Part shown: positions 32,622-43,475 of the stretch, one piece after another
How the letters are laid out: every line of letters begins with the position of its first letter
How positions within the stretch are numbered: position 1 is the first letter of the stretch
Position numbers and translations under genes: made by a program
Assembly (NCBI GenBank): GCA_003971905.1
Contig: RSEE01000007.1
Coordinates: 868,001-932,000 of the forward strand
DNA: 64,000 bases
Source: Moniliella sp. 'wahieum'
Lineage: Eukaryota; Basidiomycota; Moniliellomycetes; Moniliellales; Moniliellaceae
Direction: 5' to 3'
Notes under the pieces: generated by a model
Seen by the model: only the letters and a program-made list of their open reading frames with translations
Told to the model about the DNA's origin: nothing
Database searches by the model: none

Positions 32622-34088
32622 ATGTTGCCCCGCACGAGCGAGAGCGGCCGCGGCCGCACGTTGCTGCTGGCCCGCAAGGCCACCGCTCCAACCCACCGCA
32701 CCAATGCCAGTGCACGTTACTCCACTCCCAGCATCCCTTCCCCCTCCAATTGGCGTACCCGTCTCGCGTCGCCCAGTCGCGTGACCAACCTGGGCCTCGG
32801 CCTCCTTGTCTCGTTTGTTTGTCTGTCTCTGTTGCTCAACCTCTTGCAATGGACCCGTCCTCTCTCGGCGCCGCCCCCCTCCCCTCCCCTCCCCCTCCCA
32901 AAGCCCCACCGCCGCCGAGCAGATTGCTGTCTGGGCCGACTCCTTTGTACCTCCTCCCCAGCCTGGGGCTGAAGGCCTGGACACCTGGTCGTGGTTGTCG
33001 GTCATGCGATCTGGACCGGTACCTCCTTCGATGGTCGCCAGAACGATGACAATTGGGTCCTGGAGGAGGACCAAAAGGGTGATTCGGTGCGCACGTTTTG
33101 GAACCATACCCAACGGGGCATTGAGATTGCCAATCACGACCCCTCTGCACTTTTGGTCTTCAGTGGAGGGCAGACCTGTCCCCACTCACTCGCAACCGAG
33201 GCAGAAAGTTACTTTCAGCTGGCGCTGCAGAGTAATATGAATCTTCCTGTCCTCCCTGGTGCGTGCTGAAGTGGTGCTGCTGACCACAGGGGAGCATGGG
33301 GCCGAAATTGCCCAGTTTGCGGATACAGATGAGGATGGTGTGGGCGAAAATGCGGCTGGTGCGAATGCTGCGGCTGCGATGACTGCCCCTCCCCCCTTGG
33401 TGGCGACAAAGCCCATGCCCCTTCGACCGTCCTCAAGGCGGGCTCGGGGGCTGGGTTAGATTTGCTTCGGATGACGACGGAGACGTATGCACTGGATAGT
33501 TTCCAAAACTTGCTTTTCTCTCTCGCCCGCTTCCGCGAGTTTACCGGTCGGTATCCAGAGCGGGTGACGATTGTTGGCTACGAGTTGAGAAAAGAGCGGT
33601 TTCAGAATTTACACGCCAAGGCTGTGCGGTGGCCGACTCAAGCACTGTACCACAACAAGCAGCGTTTTACCTACATTGGCATTGATGACGACGGCGACAC
33701 GAGCAAACAGGACCTTCCGGGGAAGAAGAATGAGTATTCCCTTTATAACAAGGACATGTACGGGTGTCATGGTCAACTCTTGGTGCGTTATGCTGCTCGG
33801 TTCTAGCGATATGAAAACTGACCCTATTTTGCCTTGGTTGAACAGCAAAAGCGCCAGAGCCGTAATCCAACACGCCGGTTCCCCCCTTATATGCTCTCGG
33901 CGCCCGAAATGGCGGGTCTGCTGCAGTGGTGTCCGACGGAGGATGGAATTGGGCTGCAGGGGATCTACAACGACGATTTGCCTTGGGACCGAAAGTCGGA
34001 CGAAGCATGGTCCATCAAGGGCAGCATTGGAAAGGCCCGCCACTCTGGAAAGAAGGCAAAGGTGTCCTTGAGCCGGGAACGCGACTAA
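32622..34088 (+). CDS. DUF218 (YdcF/SanA-like) single-pass membrane protein
   Basis: A conserved fungal protein of unknown biochemical role carrying the DUF218 fold. The N-terminus from 32622 is basic and Ser-rich, then one membrane helix (GLGLLVSFVCLSLLLNLL, near 32790). The DUF218 core reads HAIWTGTSFDGRQNDDNW, then ANHDPSALLVFSGGQT near 33140 (the SGG strand-loop typical of the fold), TTETYALDSFQNLLFSLAR near 33480, TIVGYELRKERFQ near 33570 and NKDMYGCHGQLL near 33750. A 63-nt intron (33783-33845) joins GQLL to QKRQSRNPTRRF. A Gly/Ala-rich insert lies at 33270-33450. The ORF ends at 34088. Frame changes occur near 32880, 33000, 33230 and 33440. Localisation is probably secretory pathway; function is not known. 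Confidence 0.88.
33783..33845 (+). other. Intron in the DUF218 gene
   Basis: GTGCGT donor and AACAG acceptor; the segment contains in-frame stops and its removal restores the conserved reading. Confidence 0.75.
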
Positions 34089-34645
34089 TCTATATTTACC
34101 TTAGTCTGTGCCAAGGGTTCGCCTCGTTATTGCCCTGGATCCATCTGGTTCCCTACCTACACAAATATGACCTAGCGGTGCAGAAATAATATAAGGGAAG
34201 TGCACTTGGCGATGGTGAATAGGAGGAGGAAGAAGAATCACTAATATGCACACGAACCACATGAATGCGGGACGCAAAAGAGAAGATCGAATGATGCCCA
34301 TAGTGTATTCTCATAGTCTCCTTGCTTCTGTATGGCCAAACGGTATACTGAGAAGTAAGTTAGCGGGGACGGAGGTAGTGAAGGAGGGACATTGCGTTGG
34401 ATGCCGGACAAGTTCCAGGGCATATTCAGCGAGATCAAAAGTCTTACCGCGACCAACCCGAGATGGTGATAGTCTGTCCAAAAGGGGCATGTCCCGGAAC
34501 GTCAGGCTTCTTTCTACGTCTGGCAAAGCGTTAATTCAGGTCCAAGAGCGCTGGATGACCTAATCGAGTGCGCGACCCGAGCCGAGTTGTATTTATTGTC
34601 GCTAGACATCCTCCAGGGCCGCAACCGTCATTCACATGCCTCGCC

Positions 34646-35237
34646 ATGACCAACTCCCAGCTTCCAGTCCCAGGCGCACATCAATAACAGCAACTATAAC
34701 AACTACGAGCCGATGGACCTAGATGGAGCGGAGGTCCGTCCCGTGAGACGCAGGTTCCGGCTCAGTGTGATGACTATAGTAGGGCGATCGAACATTCAGC
34801 CCGAGTTCCTCGTTACGTCGATTCCGCGCTATGCAGCGGTCTTGCATACCGACTTCCTGGACCCCGATGAGGTGTCACTTTCCTTTACTCGAGATGGTTC
34901 AGCCGAGCTTAGCTAATTAAGGGCCATGCCCCCCCGATCGAGTTTATGGTATCCTGGACATACGTCTAGCTCGGCTTCCCATTTCAATCACGAGCTTCAC
35001 CAAGGTGATTATCGCTTCGCCAGGAAAGTGCGGGTCGACGACCGGGGCGAGGTGATGGCTACGCCCGGAAAAAGTCAAGTTGCTCAAGCCGATACCGAGA
35101 TTCATGGAGGCGAACCAGAACCAATCGCCCGAGGGCGAGGAGATCGAGGCCAAACGAGAGCTCAAGGAGCACGTAGGGTACGAGTAGGCCACCGTGACGC
35201 GAGCCGAACAGGGCTGTGCGCACCGCAGGGATATTAG
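34646..35237 (+). CDS. Weak hypothetical coding region
   Basis: Open frames at 34713-34916 (MDLDGAEVRPVRRRFRLSVM) and 34926-35237 follow each other on the plus strand after an Asn/Tyr-rich peptide near 34690. The composition looks protein-like, but no family is recognised and the frames do not join cleanly. A minus-strand frame (34311-34526) lies just upstream. Possibly a damaged small gene. Confidence 0.22.
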
Positions 35238-35587
35238 ATGCGCGATAGGTTAATCCAGCCAGTCTCATTTTAAACGCCCGCAAAGGCCTCCGGGAGTGTG
35301 GTCTTGCAACCCCGCGGGCGAGCAGCACACACTGCCCTCAGGCCTAACCCGCATCATCCTCCGCTGTATGTGAGACAACTAAAACAGAAGGATACTTGGA
35401 ATTTTGAGCTTGGTGCATGATAATGCTTTTCTACCAGTGACGGGCTCCGGACCCAATCCAGTTAAGTACCGCCGCCCCCTCTTCTCCTTGCCCTCCTCCT
35501 CACCGGTCACCACCACACCCATATCTCTCCTCTTACCCGTCCCCAAGTCACCTCACCACCTACCCACAGTTCAGCGCCATTCTCCCT

Positions 35588-36690
35588 TTGGCTCTCGACT
35601 CCACACACCTCCCATGCCATCTCTGCTGCTTTGGCGTGCCCTCAAGGCCCGCCCAGCTCGCGTTGGCCTCATTGCAGTCGTTGGCACAGCTGTCGTTTAG
35701 CAGCCGTACGACACAGCAACTGACTGCCTCGGCACTTCTCCCGCCGACTGGTTCCTCCAATTTTGTTTTTGCCGGATCCGGCCCCGAGCACTGGTGAGCT
35801 CCCCCTGCCGCTTCCGCCTCGACGATGTGGCTGCCCTGGTCGATGGCTAGGAGGGTACCAGCGAGCATGATCACCCAGCTACAACAACAAGCAGCTTGTT
35901 CTTTTTGACCCGCGCGGCTCATCCTCGTGGTGAGTCCAACAAGAGGCTCATAACCGCTCAACATTGAGGCTGTGACCCAGGCGTTCCAACAGCAAGTGAT
36001 GATCAGCACTCTGTGCCCGCTTCCCTCTATCTCCCCACAACTTCCCCATTTCTCGAGCTCACCATCATGAGCCCCAATGCGTCCTCGGGCATGCCGGTCG
36101 AACACACTGAGACCGATGTGTCTCCCGGGGTATGTTGACTATTCTCCTCTGGTCCTTGTGTGACATTTTGGTCATTAGACAAGAGAAAACTGACCTGTTC
36201 CCCTTCACCCCCGCACAGGTTCACGACACTGACGGGGAAATGTCAGTGCCACCACGTCTCCTTTGGCATCTACGACGACCGAGGCCGGGGTCGAGTCGAC
36301 CCAATCGACTCCGTGCCCTGGTACCACCGGGACTCCTTCCACCTTACCACCGCAGCCGCAGGTTCCTTTCCCGCCCCCGACTCCGACCGGCTTTTCGTTC
36401 TCGCGGGACGAGGATGAGGGAGAGCAGGGTAACTCGTCCTCCCGTTCCAACAACACGCTGACCACAACCGCTCCCCTCCACACCTGAACCCAAGTGAAAG
36501 TCGAAACTCAAGGCTGCCTTGCGCCGCGAGCAGGTGGAGATGCTCGGCGAAACATTTCTTTTCCGCCATGTACCCAACAGGAACATAATCAGAGGGCTCG
36601 GGCTCAGAGGAAGCGTACCGTCAGTTCAATGCCGACCTTGAGGCGCTCCTCGATCGGTTGAACAACATCTCCAAAACAATTTGGAGCTAA
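35588..36690 (+). CDS. Hypothetical multi-exon gene
   Basis: The plus strand reads LTASALLPPTGSSNFVFAGS near 35725 up to a GTGAGC donor at 35794, and MSPNASSGMPVEHTETDVSP from 36067 up to a GTATGT donor near 36130 with a CGCACAG acceptor near 36220. After that come a Ser/Thr/Pro-rich segment (36260-36480, STTTEAGVESTQSTPCPG), LKAALRREQVEML near 36500 and EEAYRQFNADLEALLDRLNN near 36610, a short amphipathic stretch. I recognise no family. The exon chain is plausible but unproven; frame changes are needed to connect it. Confidence 0.33.
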
Positions 36691-39574
36691 AGAGTGGGAC
36701 GACAACTCGTCCTCGTCGTCCTATTCGTTCTCCCTATTCTCCTCTGAATCTGCAGAGGAGTGGGATGGGAAGTAAGTGCGGAATACTCGGAGCCCAATGA
36801 GTTGGGGTGCAGGGCCTGATCAACAGGGGCGCCAGGTTTAAAGCACTTCTGCGTCGGCGACGCATCCAACCTGAAAAAGGTCACACCGATTAACATATTC
36901 TTGAGGTATATGGCCAACACATGTTTTCGCTCTCTTCCTTCTCAACCAATGGCATCTGGCGAAGACGGTCAATCTCCAATCATAATCACCACCCCATACA
37001 ATAACTGCGCTTCCGAACGGTGATCAAGTGGGTCTGATCCCGACAGTATCGTTGCCAATCTCTCTCGATACTGATGACGCGGATGACGGATTTCGATTTA
37101 TGCAGATGATGTCGATGGTGTCTCGATGAAAAGCGGCTCACAAAGGCGAAGGTGGGGGAAACAGAGACGAAAAAAGCAAGAGATCTGCGTGCAATGCGGT
37201 CTTTTAGGCCTTCTAAGTTCGGTCTTAATGTTCAGATCGATTGTCACGTCATCTCATCAATTCACTGCCCTCGTCACTATGACGATGGCGGGATGGCTTA
37301 TTGCAGATGATACATCTCCAACGTGACGTTCTCTCGACTGTGAGTTACTGTGCGGTCAAGAAAATACGCGTTAGAAGACAGAGATGCCACCCACATCTCC
37401 TTCCGCGAAAGCCGAGCCTGGATTCGCCAAGTACATCAAAAAACAGTCATAGGTTTTATACGACCGTTGCAGCACTCAGCGGCACCATGCATATATCAGC
37501 TGGATCACCACAACACCATTGTTGTAAACTGTGCGGGGGATTTCCTTTTTCTGGGGGCGTATAATAGCGTGTATCCCGACGAAGGAGATTAAATTCCCGT
37601 TCATGCATACCCTGCTTTCAACGCTTCAAAGTTCAGGGCCTCAGGCTGGCCTGAGCGCCTCAATCAGGGGAGCAGTAGAGCCGTACACTGTATAGCACTT
37701 CAAAAGTTTCCACAGCTAGCTTCAAGCTACATGCTACACGTTGTGCTGTGATATCAGCCCTCAGGCGAGGGTGCATGTATATACGATCGTTGTCAACTCT
37801 TCTTTATTCAGACCAAATGATTGTGCCCTGCCTTTTTGTATGGTGAGTACTGAATGCTTTTTGACGACGGTGGTCAGTATATATACTCATCGTACTCTCG
37901 TACTCCCATCAGTGGCGCAACTTCGAAGACATATTTCTTCCTCGGAAGTCAATGTACTCATTCATTGGCACCACAGATATCATCTCAATTAATCATCGAT
38001 TAGGTGCTCTGGGGTCTATATATGTAACAGAGTGTGGCGCCACACTGGTGTAGTGGCGCCGGTAGCCCAAGCCCGGGTCCTTCCTTTCAATATTTCGTCT
38101 TGGAGGGCAGAAATATTCTCAGTGGCCTCGGTTCCTTTACCGAGAGGGAGTGCCTTGTTCAGAGTTCCCTCATGCGCCCACAACCCTACGCGCCTGTACT
38201 TGGACCAGTGGTGTTCAGCCTATTTTATACCCGCGGTAGAGAAAGTTGCCCGCTGCCCACACAGTAGAGCCAACTATGCGCAACTGTTGGAATCCGCACT
38301 TCACTTTTCCGGTATGTAGCGTACACGTAATGCCCAACGGACCTAGGGCCTACTGCCTGTGTATATATACTCGTGTTAATCATTAATCGAATTAATCACC
38401 CCGCTCCTCTCCGCCCCCCCTGTCTGTCGCCAAGACACGCAGTCCTGGCATGGTTGATTCGATGACGCTCTGTTTTCAATGTGTGCGCTCAGGAGTACTG
38501 AATGTACTCAGTACTCACTATACGAATAGGTATGGATCGAGCCGCAACAGGCCGCAACAGGAGGTGCATCGGGCCAAGCGGCGAAATTTGCTCAGTTTTC
38601 TCGGGCGCGTGGTGGCGGCACGGCAATGGGGCGCGCAAGATTGATTAAGATTAATCAAGCCCCATTCTGCATCCCCCATCCCCTTCCATCAGACCCCTGC
38701 CTCAGGCCTCACATGCTCACATGTGCAGCTCACGGCAACTTTCCCTGCAACTCTCCTTTATTTGGCCCTGAAGGGTGAGTCTCACCGGACGCTGAAACGG
38801 CAACCGAGCCCGGAGCAACCGAGAGCGGTGCATCGGCCACTGCATATGTGCTTCTTTGAAAATATATGCACACAATCGCCATTAATGGAATGATTACTGA
38901 TTACCTTCATCAACGTCCAAGTCGCTTCGCACCATGCTGTGTCTGTGCGAAGAGTGTGGACCAGGGGGTGGGGAAAGCCTATGTGTGGGGGCAACGAGCT
39001 GGCAACGGCGCGATAGGCAAAGCCGGAACGATGTTTACTAGGGCATGGTCTGGCATGTGGGGGCGCATGGATAGGAGGGCGGGAGATTTTGAGCTAGAAT
39101 TCGCTGTGTCAAAACCACACAAAACCGCGCTTTACTATGGGCAAAGAGAGGGGTTGGGGATAGCGGCGTGCCTCCAGGGTGCCTAGAACGCACCTACGGT
39201 ACCTAGCACCCCACTGGCCACCCATACGGCACGGAAACACAGCCCCCAGAGGGCGTCCATAGAACACAGAGCACCACAACGGGCAACCACACTCTCTGGC
39301 CGCAGCACATGTGGCACCTGTGTTTTCTCCTTCGGCCACCCGCGCTCGGTAATAGGCACCACAACGCACCGAGCTGTTTCCGGCGTCAGGTTCAGGCGCT
39401 CAGTGCGTCAGCGCGTCAGCACTGGCTGAAGCCTCAGGGCCTCAGGGCCCCAGACCCCAAGCGAAGACTTGATTTCTCCCTCTGTGGCTGTTCAACGTGT
39501 TCAGCGTTGGGTTCAACGTTCTCCCCGCGGCTCCCACATGTGTCCCAGCTCCGAATCATTGATTAATCACTGAA

Positions 39575-39640
39575 TCACCCTGATCGATGATGTCTGATCG
39601 ATGAGATCGATGATCGATGATCCTCGATGCTCGATAGTCG
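39575..39640. repeat. ATCGATGA short-repeat cluster
   Basis: At least six overlapping ATCGATGA/GATCGATG units in about 65 bp. Single copies of the same unit recur near 20457-20545, 40360 and 63975. Confidence 0.7.
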
Positions 39641-40409
39641 GCAGTTACTAGTTACCTAGTTCCCGGTTCCCGATTACCGTAGCCAATTGACCAGTTGATC
39701 ACACTTCCAGCACATGCACCGGCTTCCCCCTCTTTCTCTGTCCGCTTCCATTTTATTTCTTTGGAGAGCAAGTCACGAGTCACGCATCCCGAATCGGCGT
39801 AATCGATAGATACTCTTCCTCTCGAGCGCAACGAGGGATGCAGGATGGCCGATGGCAGATGACTTTGATGGCTCGATGACTCGATATCCGATGGACGCCC
39901 GGGGCAGGTCAGGTGGGCGAGCGCACCCCGATGCACCCTGTTTGGGCTGGATCCCCCGTCCTGAAACCCTCAGCCTCATGCAGGTGTGGGAAGCAGCGCT
40001 GAATTGGGCGCAGAGAACGGGAAGAAGCCTCGCGGCTTCAAGTTTCAAATTCCAACAGGAACATCTCATGATCTCATGCTGCAGCACACCGGCCCTGCTA
40101 GCTACGGGAAGCAGTGAAGCTGAAGCCAGTTGAACGTTGACGCTGACGCTGGAAGCTTGATGGTCGCCTTGGCTTCACTTGCTTCTGCGCTTCGCTTCAG
40201 CCGCTCCACGCGTCGCCTTCAGCAAAAGCATCACACGCAAGCGGGCTGGCTTGCCGCTTGCAGGCGGTTCGGCCCGTAGTAGCACGTTGCAGCACCCGCC
40301 CTCAGCGCTTAGCCTCAGCTCAGCCGCCCCCCTGGTGTTGGATGGCCATGTTGGATGGATGATGTCGATGATGCAGCTGCGTGGTGTGCAGTGTTTATAA
40401 AAAGTCAAC

Positions 40410-40505
40410 TAGCTCCCCTAGTCACTCGTCGCAGTCACTGAGTCCAGTCACCCGTCACTATAATAGGCTAGTCCCAGTCACTAGTCACTTGGCTAGTCAG
40501 CGTCA
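40410..40505. repeat. AGTCACTAGTCAC short-repeat cluster
   Basis: About ten copies of AGTCAC or CTAGTCA in either orientation, about 500 bp before the cyclin gene. The same unit, reverse-complemented, forms the clusters at 11350-11400 and 17010-17046. Confidence 0.7.
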
Positions 40506-40994
40506 GCGCAGCCAACGTTCAGTTCATCCCAACGCTCAGCCGCTCAGCCGCCCCCTGCCGCTCCCCCAGCAAGCGCATGCCGTCCTTTGTGAATCTGACC
40601 AAGCGCACACCCGACTCACTTACGTAGATCAGACAACCCTTTCGCTCCACTTGCCCGCCACCCCCCCGCCACCATTTCCAAGACGTGGTATGCAGGCAGG
40701 AACGCCCGACGGTGTGGTGATGAATGATTCACGGCAACAATCAACTCTCAGATCTCAACGCTTTCAAGCTTCAACCCTGCCCCGCCCGCGCCTGGCCTCA
40801 CCTGGCCACGCCGGCGCCTCCTTGGCGGGGGGCTGGGTCTGTTTCTTATTTTTCACCCCCACCCACAGGACCTAGTTGGCCTCTTCCCTTCTCCCCGTCC
40901 CCCCACCACACTCCACCTGCCTCCTCCCAGCGTCTTCGCGCCCGTGGCTCTCGTTGACATTGGCTGAGAACACATTTATATTCATCCTACCACC

Positions 40995-42397
40995 ATGTCC
41001 CGCCTCGCCCCTTCTGCTCACTTACCCCCTCCCGCCACGGTGCTCAGGTCCAAGCGCAAGGCATCTCCCTTGCATCAGTCCCCCTCTCGCCCAGTGCCCT
41101 CAACCCCTGCACCCTGCCTGCGCTGCCTATCCACCTGTTGCCCGTCCAACCGCGCTCGCCCCACCCCCACCCGAACCGACAGCCAAGCGATCCCGTGCAC
41201 GTCCCACTCGCCCCTCCTACTCGGAACTGGCAAAGTGGTTTGCTGAGGTTCTCTGTTCCCTCTGGTTTTCTTCACGCCCTCCTGAACTGGTATCTGCTGA
41301 ACCCACGGCGCCCTATTCCGCTTTGACCCACGGTCTACTTCCGGGTAACACATCCCATCGCCCTCCTATTGCGGCGGACTGGACCACTCGCCGGTTACGC
41401 CCCTCTTCTCAATTTATTACGGGGTTAAGAGAGGTGTTTCGCAGTCTGCGACCCACACAAGACTCGTTGCTCGTCGCGCTGTACGTCCTTACCCACTTTT
41501 CTTCTTTCACATGATATACTGACCATGAGCTGGGATTAGACTCTATGTTCGTCGCTTTAAGGATCTCCACCCTGATGTGCTCGGAGAGACCGAGTCCGAG
41601 TACCGTGTATCCGTGGCTGGGCTGGTGCTGGCCAACAAATTACTCGAGGACCATACCTACACGAGCAAAACGTGGGCAGACATTGTCGCACCCCACCAAG
41701 CTTGTTACTGCGTGCGAGGCGCAACTGTGGGCCGGTCTAGGCTTTAGCATCCATGTTACTCCCGACCAACTTGCCACGTGGCGAACACATGTGACCCATC
41801 TGTTGGCTCAACGTACCTCGGAAATCCAAGCGTCCGAATTGGCTGCTCAACAGCAAGCGCTCCGGCATGTTTCGCCGGGAGCCACCCCTCCTTGGCCTTT
41901 CTCGCCTCTTCGCCGGCCCCCCGCCGTATCCGTTATGCTCACCATTGCGCTACCACCATAAGGCGGTTCCTTTACAGGGCAATGGCGTCTACTCATCTAC
42001 CTCGCCTGAACCCCCGCAGGCGCCGACGGGCGATTTCACCTTTACATCGCCAGGCTGCTTGTTAAGGGATGTATCATGCAGTTTGCTGCCGCCTCCGATG
42101 GCCATTTCCTTTTCCAGTCCAATGGACACCATGCCCTCTACGCCCGGGGCCGGACTAAATTCGGCACCGTACACCTGGGCCATGCCTACATATCCAACCT
42201 CTGCATATGCCGAGTCCAAGCGGTTGCCCTACCCGGCTAGCACGGCCGATCCCATTGCTCTGCCACCTATGCTTACGCACCCCTTCCTCCCTCCTGCATA
42301 CTCTACGGCGCTCGCTGCGCCTTCGCATCTTCCGCCGTACAAGTCCGTTCCTGGGCCGTTTTCAGCGACCTCGCCAACCCATGCCTGGCAGCTTTGA
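40995..42397 (+). CDS. PHO80/PCL-type cyclin
   Basis: Binds a Pho85-type cyclin-dependent kinase. The N-terminus (MSRLAPSAHLPPPATVLRSK) is basic and Pro-rich. From 41200 it reads YSELAKWFAEVLCSLWF, then SSQFITGLREVFRSLRPTQ leading to the cyclin box: LLVAL, intron, LYVRRFKDLHPDVLG and then VAGLVLANKLLEDHTYTSK near 41630, the diagnostic ANKxLxDxTYTNKTW block of PCL cyclins. LGFSIHVTPDQLATW (near 41745) is the last helix. A 59-nt intron (41481-41539) is visible. The C-terminal 150 residues are Pro/Ser/Tyr-rich and end at 42397. Frame changes occur in the N-terminal third and after KTWAD. TATA-like CATTTATATT lies just upstream. Confidence 0.87.
41481..41539 (+). other. Intron in the cyclin gene
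   Basis: GTACGT donor and GATTAG acceptor split the cyclin box; splicing gives VALLYVRRFKDLHP. Confidence 0.8.
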
Positions 42398-43475
42398 CTA
42401 CCAGTCGCCCTGTCCGGGTGAAGGTCCGGGTTAACCTTGCTTTCTATCTACCTCACAACCCCTCCTCCATCTTGTTCCCGTCTCGGCCTGCATCGTCCAT
42501 GTGTACACTTCAACTTCTCTGCAATTTTCATTCCAACACCATCCCCCACCTCAGCTAGCCCCCTGTCACATTGCTTGTCCCCTGACGACCTCCATGCTGT
42601 GTCGTTGCTCTTTGGGAACGAAGGTTGAATGGGTTGAATCCATAGAGGAAGCGGACGGTAGAGCGAGGGGGATCGGTGTGGTCTATAATAATAGCCTTCA
42701 GCATGTGGGCGCACAGGGACAGGAGAGGGGCGAGTGCTGACATAATCTGGGGGTTCAGGCGGGCCCGCCGCGTTCCGTTATTGTTTGGCCTTGCTGCTTG
42801 CTGTGTTCCCACTGTGACCCCTATCGATGAAGTGGAGCCCCTCGGCCATCGCAGACCTTAAGGCAGGACTTGTAGCTCATCGTCGCGATCACTTTGGGTG
42901 CGGCGTGCGGGCTGGATATCAAGCAACTTCAACGGGTGGCCTTTTAGATGATGTACCAAGCCACCTGGACGACTTTTCGTGCACCGTGTGTCGGTCGAAC
43001 TGGCCGTGCGGGCAGTTGTGGAAAGGTGGAAATGTGATGCCCATCCTCACCCCTCTCAATAAGAACGTTATCCACACCACTGTCCCATCTGAAATGCAGG
43101 CTTCGGGTACCAATTCGGCGTGAAGGTACCAGAAGGCCAGGTCCATCCGTATTGCTCGGGCGTCCGTGGCACAGGTTTCGCCCGTCTCGAGTCGCACCGC
43201 AGGAAAACAAAGAATCCAACGTCGGCGCCTAACCCACGCTTCAATTACTCATCGACTCCAACAATCTTGGGCACATCGCATATGCCATCCTGATGAATAA
43301 CACGATCCTCTTCGCGGGGGCGCAAGCTGTATTTGAAGCTGACCATGGGGTACTCGGTGCTCTTGGGCGCGATTCGGTGCTGTAGAAGAAATGCATTTTC
43401 CCCATGTATGCTGCTTTGCATTGCCATCCATATGAAGAACCACCATTCTAGTGAATTCCTACAGTACTTAAGGTA
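42398..43475. other. Convergent intergenic region with unassigned frames
   Basis: Between cyclin (+) and ENGase (-). Open frames such as 43245-43427 (-) and 42827-43123 (+) have protein-like composition but match no family I know and contradict one another in strand. Confidence 0.35.

Larger units (their letters stand above)
36691..40970. other. 4-kb gene-poor region with short-repeat islands
   Basis: No recognisable gene. AT-rich patches with TATATATAC occur near 37880 and 38365. Palindrome islands of TTCAAG, CCTCAGGC and GCGTCAGC type lie at 37610-37740, 39385-39500 and 40120-40340; an ATCGATGA cluster is at 39575-39640; and a GTCACTAGTCAC cluster is at 40410-40500. Open frames at 38032-38319 and 38866-39186 show no family features. 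Confidence 0.5.

Noticed and set aside
34311-34526. Minus-strand frame with protein-like composition
   Set aside because: It has no homology I can name, and is isolated just past the end of the DUF218 gene.
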